A stretch of DNA of 64,000 nt, taken from positions 1-64,000 of the forward strand of contig NZ_PTXN01000019.1 of NCBI RefSeq assembly GCF_012726345.1, read 5' to 3'. The DNA is from Marinomonas sp. UCMA 3892. Lineage in GTDB: Bacteria; Pseudomonadota; Gammaproteobacteria; Pseudomonadales; Marinomonadaceae. Made by a program: the position numbers and the translations under genes. The notes beneath the pieces are model-generated. The model did not search any database and was not told where the DNA came from. It worked only from the letters and a program-made list of their open reading frames with translations. This document shows positions 45,392-53,904 of the stretch, in pieces (the first letter of the stretch is position 1; every line of letters begins with the position of its first letter).

Positions 45392-46711
45392 ATGAAACGC
45401 TTTACCAAGAATACCCTAACTTATGCGGTATCTATCACAGCAGCTATGACTGCTGCTAGCGCCTTCTCAGCAACTCAGATCACAGTGGCTACTGTAAATA
45501 ATGGCCACATGATCGAAATGCAAAAACTTACACCTGAATTTGAAAAAGCCAATCCAGACATCAAAGTTAAATGGGTGACTTTGGAAGAAGGTGTTCTTCG
45601 TCAAAACGTGACTCAAGATATTGCCAACAAAAGCGGTCTTTATGACGTCATGACCATTGGTATGTATGAAGCGCCAATTTGGGGTGAACGTGGTTGGTTG
45701 CAAGCCGTCGACACCAGTGGTAGCTATGATGTAAAAGACATTCTTCCGTCCATTCGTGGCGGTTTGTCTTACAAAGGCACTATGTATGCGGCGCCATTCT
45801 ACGGTGAAAGCTCCATGGTCATGTATCGCAAGGACTTAGTAAAAGCGGCTGGTATGGAAATCCACGATAGAGACAGCTGGGAACACATTCGTGATGTGGC
45901 TGCTGCCGTCAATAATCCAGAGAAAGGCATTTACGGTATTTGCTTACGTGGCAAAGCCGGCTGGGGGGACAACATGGCATTCATGACTGCCATGGCAAAC
46001 TCTTTTGGTGCTCGCTGGTTTGATGAAAATTGGAAGCCTCAGCTAGAAACGGCTGAATGGAAAAATGCCGTTAACTTCTATGTTGATCTACTTAATAAAT
46101 ACGGACCTCCAGGCGCAAGCAGTAATAGCTTCAATGAAAACCTAGCGTTATTCAATGAAGGTAAATGCGGCATGTGGATTGATGCCACTATCGCAGCTTC
46201 TTTCGTTACTGACCCTAAACAGAGTAAAGTTGCTGACAAAGTCGGCTTTGCCCAATCACCTTATGCGGTGACTGAAAAAGGGGCGAACTGGCTTTGGTCA
46301 TGGGCATTGGGCATTCCGGCTGCGACTAAAAACGCCGACGCTGCGCAAAAATTCGTACGTTGGGCTACTTCCAAAGAATACATCAAGCTAGTAGGTGAAA
46401 AAAATGGCTGGGCAGCGGTACCAACTGGTACAAGAGCCAGCACTTACGCCAACCCTAAGTTCCAAAAAGCTGCAGTCTTTGCTGATGCGGAATTAAAAGC
46501 CATCAACTCCGCTGATCCAAATGACAGCACATTAAAACCTTCTCCTTATGTTGGTGTTCAGTTTGCTGCCATTCCTGAGTTCCAAGCAATTGGTACTACA
46601 ACAGGGCAAATGATCTCAGGTGCATTGTCTGGCTCTATGACTGTCGATCAAGCTTTGAAGTCTGCAAACACCTCTGCAGATCGTCAAATGCGTCAAGCGG
46701 GTTATTACTAA
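45392..46711 (+). CDS. mtlE: Mannitol/sorbitol-type ABC transporter binding protein
   Basis: This 439-residue extracellular solute-binding protein (family 1) has a signal peptide (about 1-26, AASAFSATQ). The fold blocks QITVATVNNGHMIEMQKLTPEFE and GMWIDATIAASF resemble MtlE/SmoE proteins for mannitol, sorbitol and arabitol. It is the first gene of the mtlEFGKD operon. An 11-bp hairpin follows it. Substrate is inferred from the dehydrogenase gene in the same operon. Confidence 0.85.
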   Translation: MKRFTKNTLTYAVSITAAMTAASAFSATQITVATVNNGHMIEMQKLTPEFEKANPDIKVKWVTLEEGVLRQNVTQDIANKSGLYDVMTIGMYEAPIWGERGWLQAVDTSGSYDVKDILPSIRGGLSYKGTMYAAPFYGESSMVMYRKDLVKAAGMEIHDRDSWEHIRDVAAAVNNPEKGIYGICLRGKAGWGDNMAFMTAMANSFGARWFDENWKPQLETAEWKNAVNFYVDLLNKYGPPGASSNSFNENLALFNEGKCGMWIDATIAASFVTDPKQSKVADKVGFAQSPYAVTEKGANWLWSWALGIPAATKNADAAQKFVRWATSKEYIKLVGEKNGWAAVPTGTRASTYANPKFQKAAVFADAELKAINSADPNDSTLKPSPYVGVQFAAIPEFQAIGTTTGQMISGALSGSMTVDQALKSANTSADRQMRQAGYY

Positions 46712-46730
46712 CTATCTATTAAGCTCTACA

Positions 46731-46757
46731 AAGAAATAGGGCTTCGCCCTATTTCTT
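46731..46757 (+). repeat. Hairpin between mtlE and mtlF
   Basis: AAGAAATAGGG (46731-46741) and CCCTATTTCTT (46747-46757) form a perfect 11-bp stem with a CTTCG loop, followed by ACTTTTG. It is a partial terminator or mRNA-stabilising element that should raise mtlE over permease expression. Confidence 0.8.
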
Positions 46758-46816
46758 ACTTTTGATTCGTTCTATTTAAGAACAGATTCCCCTGCTTATA
46801 ATAAGAGAAACTCAAC

Positions 46817-47677
46817 ATGAAGCGCTCAATCACTCGCTTATTAATGGCACCATCAGTCATCATGCTTTTGGTTTGGATGATCATCCCATTATCCATGACC
46901 ATTTATTTTTCCACCATCCGTTACAACTTATTGTACCCAGGTCAGAATAACTTCGTCGGTTTGATGAACTTTGAATTCTTTATTACCGACCCTGGTTTTA
47001 TCCCTGCGGTATCGAACACCTTAATTCTGTTACTTTCTGTCCTGATCATCACGGTAGTTTTAGGTGTGATGCTCTCCGCTTTGATTGATAAGCCGTTTTT
47101 CGGCCAAGGCATTGTGCGAGTATTGCTGATTTCTCCATTTTTCATCATGCCAACAGTCAATGCTTTGATTTGGAAAAACATGATGATGAATCCGGTCTAC
47201 GGCATTTTTGCGTGGATATCAGAATCACTTGGCTTTGAGCCAATAGATTGGCTCTCTAGTTATCCGCTTATGTCTGTCATTATTATGGTTAGCTGGCAAT
47301 GGCTTCCCTTTGCTATTTTAGTATTTGTCACTGCTCTGCAATCCCAAGACACAGAGCAGAAAGAAGCGGCTCAAATGGACGGCGCAACAGGCTGGCATAT
47401 CTTCCGCTATTTAACTATCCCGCATCTTGCACGCCCAATCGCCGTGGTCGTGATGATAGAAACCATCTTCTTACTGGCCGTTTTTGCTGAGATTTTCGTT
47501 TCCACTGGTGGTGGCCCAGGTTACGACAGTACTAACTTGGCGTATCTAATTTATAACCAAGCGCTTCTGCAATATGACGTTGGTGTGGCATCTGCCGGTG
47601 GTTTGTTTGCCGTGTTGCTTGCCAATATCGTGGCCTTTTTCTTAATTCGTGCCGTTGGCAAAAACTTAACGGTGTGA
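46817..47677 (+). CDS. mtlF: Polyol ABC transporter permease
   Basis: This 286-residue MalF-type permease has about six membrane segments and the EAA loop (KEAAQMDGATGWHIFRYLTIP, about 185-205). It should form the channel with MtlG. One base separates it from mtlG. Order and length fit mtlF/smoF. Confidence 0.85.
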   Translation: MKRSITRLLMAPSVIMLLVWMIIPLSMTIYFSTIRYNLLYPGQNNFVGLMNFEFFITDPGFIPAVSNTLILLLSVLIITVVLGVMLSALIDKPFFGQGIVRVLLISPFFIMPTVNALIWKNMMMNPVYGIFAWISESLGFEPIDWLSSYPLMSVIIMVSWQWLPFAILVFVTALQSQDTEQKEAAQMDGATGWHIFRYLTIPHLARPIAVVVMIETIFLLAVFAEIFVSTGGGPGYDSTNLAYLIYNQALLQYDVGVASAGGLFAVLLANIVAFFLIRAVGKNLTV

Positions 47678-47678
47678 G

Positions 47679-48518
47679 GTGAATACGATGACTCTTAATC
47701 AACAACGCAAACTCAAAACCATACTTACCGGACTGTTCGCATGGACGGTAGCCTTGGTGTTATTTTTCCCGATTTTTTGGATGTTTATCACTTCGTTCAA
47801 AACTGAATTGCAGGCGATATCCGTACCACCATCACTGTTTTTTGAGCCGACGCTGGATAACTTCAGAATCGTTCAAGAACGTAGTGACTATATCCATCAT
47901 GCATGGAACTCAGTCGTCACGTCCTTTGGCTCAACCATAATCGCTCTGGTGATTGCCATTCCGGCGGCCTATTCCATGGCGTTTTTCCCAGGAAAGCGCA
48001 CAAAAGACATTTTGCTTTGGATGCTCTCTACAAAGATGCTACCAGCAGTAGGTGTATTAGTGCCTATTTATATCCTGTGCCGAGACTATGGATTGTTGGA
48101 TTCTAAAACCGCTCTGGTGATCATTTTCACTCTGATGAATTTGCCTATTATCGTGTGGATGCTGTTTTCCTACTTCAAAGATTTGCCAAAAGAAATCCTC
48201 GAAGCCGCGAGAATGGATGGCGCCACGCCTTGGGATGAAGTGGTCAAAGTTGTATTGCCACTTTCTGTTGGCGCCATTTCGTCAACGGCTCTTTTATCTA
48301 TCGTGCTTTGTTGGAACGAGGCTTTTTGGTCTCTCAATCTAACCGCATCCGATGCTGCGCCATTAACCGCGATGATTGCCTCTTATTCCAGCCCTGAGGG
48401 TCTGTTTTGGGCAAAATTGTCCGCCGCATCCACACTCGCTTGCGCGCCAATCGTTATTTTCGGTTGGTTCTGTCAAAAACAATTGGTCCAAGGCTTAACG
48501 TTCGGCGCCGTAAAATAA
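47679..48518 (+). CDS. mtlG: Polyol ABC transporter permease
   Basis: This 279-residue MalG-type permease with about six membrane segments carries an EAA loop (ILEAARMDGATPWDEVVKVVLP, about 173-194). It is translationally close to mtlF and 18 bases before mtlK. ATG 47679 opens the frame. Confidence 0.86.
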   Translation: MNTMTLNQQRKLKTILTGLFAWTVALVLFFPIFWMFITSFKTELQAISVPPSLFFEPTLDNFRIVQERSDYIHHAWNSVVTSFGSTIIALVIAIPAAYSMAFFPGKRTKDILLWMLSTKMLPAVGVLVPIYILCRDYGLLDSKTALVIIFTLMNLPIIVWMLFSYFKDLPKEILEAARMDGATPWDEVVKVVLPLSVGAISSTALLSIVLCWNEAFWSLNLTASDAAPLTAMIASYSSPEGLFWAKLSAASTLACAPIVIFGWFCQKQLVQGLTFGAVK

Positions 48519-48536
48519 TTATTAGGAAGTTTTTTT

Positions 48537-49631
48537 ATGACTTACTTAGCGATCACAGATCTACAAAAACATTACGACAGCTACCACGCATTGCGCGGCA
48601 TTAATCTAAGTATTACTGAAGGTGAATTCGTCGTATTCGTTGGGCCATCTGGCTGTGGTAAATCCACATTACTACGGACTATTGCAGGCTTAGAATCCAG
48701 CACTGGCGGAAGCATAGAACTAGACGGCAGAGACATTACCGAAGTGGCGTCGTCAAAACGCGACCTTGCTATGGTGTTCCAGTCTTATGCTTTGTATCCA
48801 CACATGACGGTGGCCGATAACCTTTCCTTCGCCCTTCGTCTTGCGAAAGTATCTGATGCTGAAATCAAAGAAAAAGTACGTTCAGTTTCGGCGTCTTTAC
48901 AACTTGACGCCTTATTAGAACGTAAACCAAAAGAACTGTCTGGTGGTCAACGCCAACGTGTTGCCATTGGTCGCGCCATTGTGCGTCAACCGAAAGTCTT
49001 CTTGTTCGATGAGCCGCTATCCAACCTAGACGCCGCGCTTCGTGTACAAATGCGTTTAGAGCTCGCTCGCCTTCACAAAAAACTCGGTACAACCATGATT
49101 TACGTAACCCACGATCAGGTTGAAGCCATGACCTTGGCTGATCGCGTGGTCATTTTGAATGCTGGTCAGATTGAACAAGTAGGCACGCCACTGGAACTTT
49201 ATCGTCAACCAAACAGCCGTTTTGTTGCCGAGTTTATTGGCACGCCAAAAATGAACTTAATTGCGGCAAATAAAATTATTCGCCAAGAAGAGACTCTCGC
49301 CATTGAATTACTTGGTCAACAAATTCACTTCCCTGCCAATCGTTTAAAAGGGCCATTGCCCGATTCTGTTGTTGTCGGCATTCGCCCAGAGCATATGTCC
49401 TTAGTCGAAAGTGGTGGTGACTTAACTGGACGCATCGAGTTAGTTGAACACCTGGGCTCTGAAGCATACGCCCATCTGCAATTATCTAGTGATCAAACCA
49501 TTATCATTAAAGCGCCAGCTCGAACAGAACTCAAAGACGGACAAGAAGTCAGTTTGAAAATTGATATTTCTGAAATGATTTTGTTCAACAAAAATGATCG
49601 CGTCATCTCTGTGATTCCAGAGGAAGTGTAA
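48537..49631 (+). CDS. mtlK: Polyol ABC transporter ATPase, UgpC/MalK type
   Basis: This 364-residue ATPase has Walker A GPSGCGKST (about 37-45), signature LSGGQRQR (about 134-141), Walker B VFLFDEPLSNLDA and a C-terminal TOBE-type regulatory part (about 240-364). It energises MtlF-MtlG import. One base separates its stop from mtlD. Confidence 0.9.
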   Translation: MTYLAITDLQKHYDSYHALRGINLSITEGEFVVFVGPSGCGKSTLLRTIAGLESSTGGSIELDGRDITEVASSKRDLAMVFQSYALYPHMTVADNLSFALRLAKVSDAEIKEKVRSVSASLQLDALLERKPKELSGGQRQRVAIGRAIVRQPKVFLFDEPLSNLDAALRVQMRLELARLHKKLGTTMIYVTHDQVEAMTLADRVVILNAGQIEQVGTPLELYRQPNSRFVAEFIGTPKMNLIAANKIIRQEETLAIELLGQQIHFPANRLKGPLPDSVVVGIRPEHMSLVESGGDLTGRIELVEHLGSEAYAHLQLSSDQTIIIKAPARTELKDGQEVSLKIDISEMILFNKNDRVISVIPEEV

Positions 49632-49632
49632 T

Positions 49633-51063
49633 ATGGCTAATTACTTACAAGCTTCCTCAAATAGGGAGCAATTATCTGTTCAAGATTACTCAAAAGAAAC
49701 GATTGAAGCTGGCATTGTCCATTTGGGAGTAGGCGCTTTCCATCGCGCTCACCAAGCTGTGTATATTGACCGTTTGCTTGCGCATGATGGACAACAAAAC
49801 TGGGGCATCACTGGCGTCAATATTCGCCCACAAGACAGTCAAGCCTTTGCGCGTTTTGTTGAACAAAAAGGCGAATATGTTTTAAAAACCATGGCCGCCG
49901 ATGGGGAGACAAAATACGAGCATATTCGTTCTATCGTTCAACAGATTGATGGCGCACAAGAACCTGAAAAGGTGGACTCCACCCTCGCCGACGCTAAAAC
50001 ACAGTTGGTGACATCCACCGTTACGGAAGGCGGTTATTACCTAGATGAAAACCGCCGTTTGATGCTTGAGCATCCAGCCATCAAAGCGGATATCGCAGGG
50101 GCTCGCAATACGCTTTACGCTTTTTTGTACGCTGGGCTTAAATTACGTAGCGAAACATCCAAAGCCAAAATCACCTTATTATGCTGTGATAACTTGCGTC
50201 ATAACGGTGAACTACTCGAAACTGGCCTAATGCAGTTTTTAGAGGCTAAACAAGATTCAGTTCTAGCGCAGTGGGTAAGACAAAACGTGTCTTTCCCTTG
50301 CTCTATGGTAGACAGAATTACTCCCAAACCCAGTCAGAAACATGTAGACGATGTTCGCTCTCGCTTCGGTATCGATGACCATATGACTGTCATGGGCGAA
50401 GACTTCATTCAATGGGTAGTTGAAGACAAATTTGCCGGTAAAAAACCGTCTCTTGATCTGGTTGGCGTGCAATTCGTGCAAGATGTTGTACCTTTTGAAG
50501 AAGCGAAAATTCGCATTCTAAACGCCGGTCATACCTGTGTTACCTACCAAGCGGCATTGAAAGGTCTCACCTACTTTGATGAAGCCATGCGTGACGAGGA
50601 ATTAAAGCAGTATTTCACCGACTTCATTCTGCAAGATTCGATTCCTGCCATTGGGGATTCTGTGGTTGATCTGCCTGCCTATTTTGACATTATTGCCCAG
50701 CGCTTTAGCAACGCCAATATTGGTGATACTGTGGAGCGTATTTGCACCGATGGCTATGCGAAATTTCCGATCTTTGTTTTCCCGACATTGGAAGGTGCTT
50801 ACCGTAACGGACGCATACCAAAAAAAACGATACAAGGTATCGCTGGATGGTTTGTCTTTATCCAACTGTCGAATCAAGGCAAGCTAAAGACACCTTATCA
50901 TGAGCCCAATAAAGCGTCGTTAACGGCTTTTAGTAATGATGAGGCTGGCATTCAGGCTTTTGCGACCGATCGTTTTTTATGGGGCAATGTGCCAACAGAG
51001 TATCCCGACTTTGTGACCGAGCTAACCAAAGCCATTCAAACGACTATGGCAAACTATGCTTAG
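49633..51063 (+). CDS. mtlD: Mannitol 2-dehydrogenase (long-chain polyol dehydrogenase)
   Basis: This 476-residue NAD-dependent dehydrogenase oxidises mannitol to fructose and, in Pseudomonas, also arabitol to xylulose and sorbitol to fructose. The NAD-binding segment VHLGVGAFHRAHQAVYIDRLL (about 30-50) and the family catalytic motif KIRILNAGH (about 294-302) are intact. Length matches P. fluorescens MtlD (about 490). RBS GAGGAAG precedes ATG 49633. The presence of xylulokinase nearby supports arabitol use. Confidence 0.9.
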   Translation: MANYLQASSNREQLSVQDYSKETIEAGIVHLGVGAFHRAHQAVYIDRLLAHDGQQNWGITGVNIRPQDSQAFARFVEQKGEYVLKTMAADGETKYEHIRSIVQQIDGAQEPEKVDSTLADAKTQLVTSTVTEGGYYLDENRRLMLEHPAIKADIAGARNTLYAFLYAGLKLRSETSKAKITLLCCDNLRHNGELLETGLMQFLEAKQDSVLAQWVRQNVSFPCSMVDRITPKPSQKHVDDVRSRFGIDDHMTVMGEDFIQWVVEDKFAGKKPSLDLVGVQFVQDVVPFEEAKIRILNAGHTCVTYQAALKGLTYFDEAMRDEELKQYFTDFILQDSIPAIGDSVVDLPAYFDIIAQRFSNANIGDTVERICTDGYAKFPIFVFPTLEGAYRNGRIPKKTIQGIAGWFVFIQLSNQGKLKTPYHEPNKASLTAFSNDEAGIQAFATDRFLWGNVPTEYPDFVTELTKAIQTTMANYA

Positions 51064-51202
51064 ATGGTGATCTCTCAATGAGAGGGCTAAACTCAAGAAA
51101 GCAAGGGGAAGAAAGCTGTCTCTTCCTTGGTTTCTTGAGTATATTTTATTAAAAATAATAACAAGCAGTGAGTGATACTGTTATCTGCTGAGCGAGAAGA
51201 TT

Positions 51203-52099
51203 ATGCAAAACACAGCCAAACGCATCACGCCAGAATATGAAATTGTTGAAGACAACGAAACCATTCGTTATCTAGAGCACGGCTATCCGTGCGATCTCAT
51301 TCGTTGGCACGCTCACGATGACTATGAACTGCATTTTATCGTCGCCACTTCGGGAAAAGTCTTTGTGGGAGATTACATAGGTAATTACTCACCTGGCCAA
51401 CTCATTTTAACTGGCCCTCGCCTCCCCCATAATTGGATATGCCAAAAAGATCAGGAAGAGGTTCAACTACGAGACATGGTCATTCGTTTTGATCACGAAT
51501 CCTTTTCCAATGGCATGAAAATAATCCCCGAGCTCGCCGAGATTCTACCTATGCTGGCAAGGGCAAAGTCTGGCATTGAATTTTATGATCAGGATCATGA
51601 GTACCTGAAAGACGTATTTCAAAAAGTTCGTGATTCCACTGGTTTATCAAGGCTCATCCTAGCGCTTCCTTTATTGCAAAAACTGGCCCAGAGCCGGAGT
51701 TACCGCTTACTTTCTACGGTACAAATCGACTTAAAATCCAGCGAAACCTTGCAACGCAAAATCAATACCGTGGTCGATTACGTGTCTCAGAATTACAGCC
51801 AAGACATTACGCTATCGAGCGTGGCAAGTTTGATCGGCATGTCAGACAGCCATTTTTCACGCTTCTTTAAAAAAGCGACAGGTAACCGTTTTATCGAATT
51901 TGTGAATCGAGTGCGTGTGAGTCGCGCGTGCAGCCTGCTGACGGAGACCGATCAACAAATCGCCACTATTTGTTTTCAGGTTGGTTTCAATAATGTCGCT
52001 AACTTTAACCGCAGATTTCATGAGCTAAAAGGGGTAACACCAAGAGACTTTCGCACCCAAAGCAATGTCCATATCGAAGGAATGGCGCCCGTTTCATAA
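51203..52099 (+). CDS. mtlR: AraC-family regulator of the polyol operon
   Basis: This 298-residue regulator has an N-terminal cupin sensing part (HAHDDYELHFIVATSGKVF, about 33-52). The C-terminal AraC double HTH (about 195-290) includes SSVASLIGMSDSHFSRFFK and FQVGFNNVANFNRRFHELKGVTPRDFR. It is 140 bases downstream of mtlD on the same strand, in the place of MtlR of Pseudomonas. Activation by mannitol is inferred. Confidence 0.82.
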   Translation: MQNTAKRITPEYEIVEDNETIRYLEHGYPCDLIRWHAHDDYELHFIVATSGKVFVGDYIGNYSPGQLILTGPRLPHNWICQKDQEEVQLRDMVIRFDHESFSNGMKIIPELAEILPMLARAKSGIEFYDQDHEYLKDVFQKVRDSTGLSRLILALPLLQKLAQSRSYRLLSTVQIDLKSSETLQRKINTVVDYVSQNYSQDITLSSVASLIGMSDSHFSRFFKKATGNRFIEFVNRVRVSRACSLLTETDQQIATICFQVGFNNVANFNRRFHELKGVTPRDFRTQSNVHIEGMAPVS

Positions 52100-52115
52100 A
52101 GCCAACACGTCCTAC

Positions 52116-52156
52116 CATAAAAAACGCCGCCAGTTTATCTCGCGGCGTTTTTTATG
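52116..52156. terminator. Bidirectional terminator between mtlR and mtlY
   Basis: A perfect 15-bp stem (CATAAAAAACGCCGC/GCGGCGTTTTTTATG) with an 11-base loop serves the two convergent genes. Confidence 0.92.
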
Positions 52157-52170
52157 ACGTTGTACGACCT

Positions 52171-53658
52171 TTAAGAAAGTTGCATCAGCTTTTGATTCAA
52201 GGCTTTTGTTGATTGATAGAAAGATTGGTACACATCGTACTTATTCTGATAATAAGATCTTAACCTGTCGTCTGGTTCGTGTACGGCCAATACCTCTGGC
52301 ATGGTGCAATATTCTTCAATCAGCGACTCAATGTTTCGGCCTTGGCTTTGTTGCTCTCCTAATAGCGCCAAACGTGCTGCGCCTAAACCCGGCCCAACAT
52401 CTCCACCATCACGATAAATCAAACGCTTATTCAAGACGTTGGCAATGATCTGACGCCACAGAGCAGAACGAGCACCACCGCCAATCAGTGACAGCTCGTC
52501 GACTCGACTCTTCGCACTGTCTAAGGCGTTTTGGCAGTCCAACAAAGAGAACGCCACACCCTCCAATATTGCCAAGGTCATGGCTTCAACGTTCGTCGTA
52601 TTGCTTAAACCAACAAATTGTCCGTTGGCGAATGGGTCATTGTGCGGGGTTCTCTCGCCACTAAGGTAGGGCAAAAACAAGACGGTTGTTTGCTCGATCT
52701 CACTGTCTTCAAGGGCATCCAATAATTCGGCAACGGACTTATCCACCAGCTTGGCAAACCAAGCTAAAGAATTCGCGGCACTCAAAGTCACTCCCATTTG
52801 ATGCCAGCGATTCGGCAAAGCATGACAAAAAGCATGCACGGTATTCTGTGGGCTCGCCTTATGAGATTCACTCACAGTAAAATACACACCAGACGTACCT
52901 AACGAAATAAAGCCTTGTCCTGGGTTGGTGACTCCCATTCCCACAGCCCCCGCCGCATTGTCACCAGCGCCCGCCACCACTGGCAGCTTAGAAAGACCTA
53001 ATTCCAGAGCAATCTCTTCAGATAAAACACCAACTACATCACAGCCTTCATGCACTTTAGGCATATTGGCCTGTGTTAAACCCGTTGCTGCTAATAATGC
53101 ATCATCCCATTGACGGGTTTCAGGATTTAACCAAAGGGTTCCTGCTGCATCTGAGCAATCGGTCGACATACTTCCCGTGAGTCGATAAGCCAAATAATCT
53201 TTTGGCAACAAAACATAAGCTAATTGAGCAAATACCTCTGGCTCATTCTCTTCTACCCAACGGATTTTAGGAGCGGTAAAACCTGGCATAAATAGGTTGC
53301 CTGAACGTTCGATCAAGTCAGGAAACTGCGTCATCATGGCTTCACACTGTGCTTGACTCCGGCCATCATTCCATAAGATACAAGGTCGTAATACTTGGCC
53401 TTTAGCATCCAATAGCGTTGCTCCATGCATTTGCCCTGAAAGCCCCAGTGCTTTGAGCTTGCTTAAATCCAAGCGTTGCTGCAATTGCTCAACAACGTCT
53501 TTACAAGCCTGCCACCATGACAAGGGGTCCTGCTCCGACCAAGTAGCCTGTGGGCTATCAACCGTTAACGGCAAAGACTCCTGCGCCAAAACGTTACCTT
53601 TATCGTCTATAACGACGCCTTTTAAACCTGAGGTTCCAAGATCAAGACCTAAATACAT
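52171..53658 (-). CDS. mtlY: Xylulokinase (FGGY family)
   Basis: This 495-residue FGGY sugar kinase phosphorylates xylulose made from arabitol by MtlD. N-terminal GLDLGTSGLKGVVIDDKG (about 3-20), the ILWNDGRSQAQ substrate segment and GGGARSALWRQIIANVLN (about 390-407) mark the family. Length equals E. coli XylB (484). I use mtlY by analogy with the Pseudomonas mtl operon; xylB is an equally good name. Convergent with mtlR. Xylulose is the expected substrate, from context. Confidence 0.88.
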   Translation of the reverse strand: MYLGLDLGTSGLKGVVIDDKGNVLAQESLPLTVDSPQATWSEQDPLSWWQACKDVVEQLQQRLDLSKLKALGLSGQMHGATLLDAKGQVLRPCILWNDGRSQAQCEAMMTQFPDLIERSGNLFMPGFTAPKIRWVEENEPEVFAQLAYVLLPKDYLAYRLTGSMSTDCSDAAGTLWLNPETRQWDDALLAATGLTQANMPKVHEGCDVVGVLSEEIALELGLSKLPVVAGAGDNAAGAVGMGVTNPGQGFISLGTSGVYFTVSESHKASPQNTVHAFCHALPNRWHQMGVTLSAANSLAWFAKLVDKSVAELLDALEDSEIEQTTVLFLPYLSGERTPHNDPFANGQFVGLSNTTNVEAMTLAILEGVAFSLLDCQNALDSAKSRVDELSLIGGGARSALWRQIIANVLNKRLIYRDGGDVGPGLGAARLALLGEQQSQGRNIESLIEEYCTMPEVLAVHEPDDRLRSYYQNKYDVYQSFYQSTKALNQKLMQLS

Positions 53659-53904
53659 TTTGTTACTCTTCTTCTTTAAAAATAGCGTTTTGTTTTATTT
53701 TTTATATGGCATGCTACACCATTCTAACCATTACTTTTTATACTCGAAACAATAGAGAATAGTGTCAATACAATTCTGAGAATTGGCCTTTTTAGTACAA
53801 TTAGAGAATAAAAATCGTTAGTTTTTGACGCGTAGATGGCAAAATAAACAACCTTAATGTTTTCTCACGGCCCCGTGACCTAATTCAGGAAAGAAGTAGA
53901 GTTA

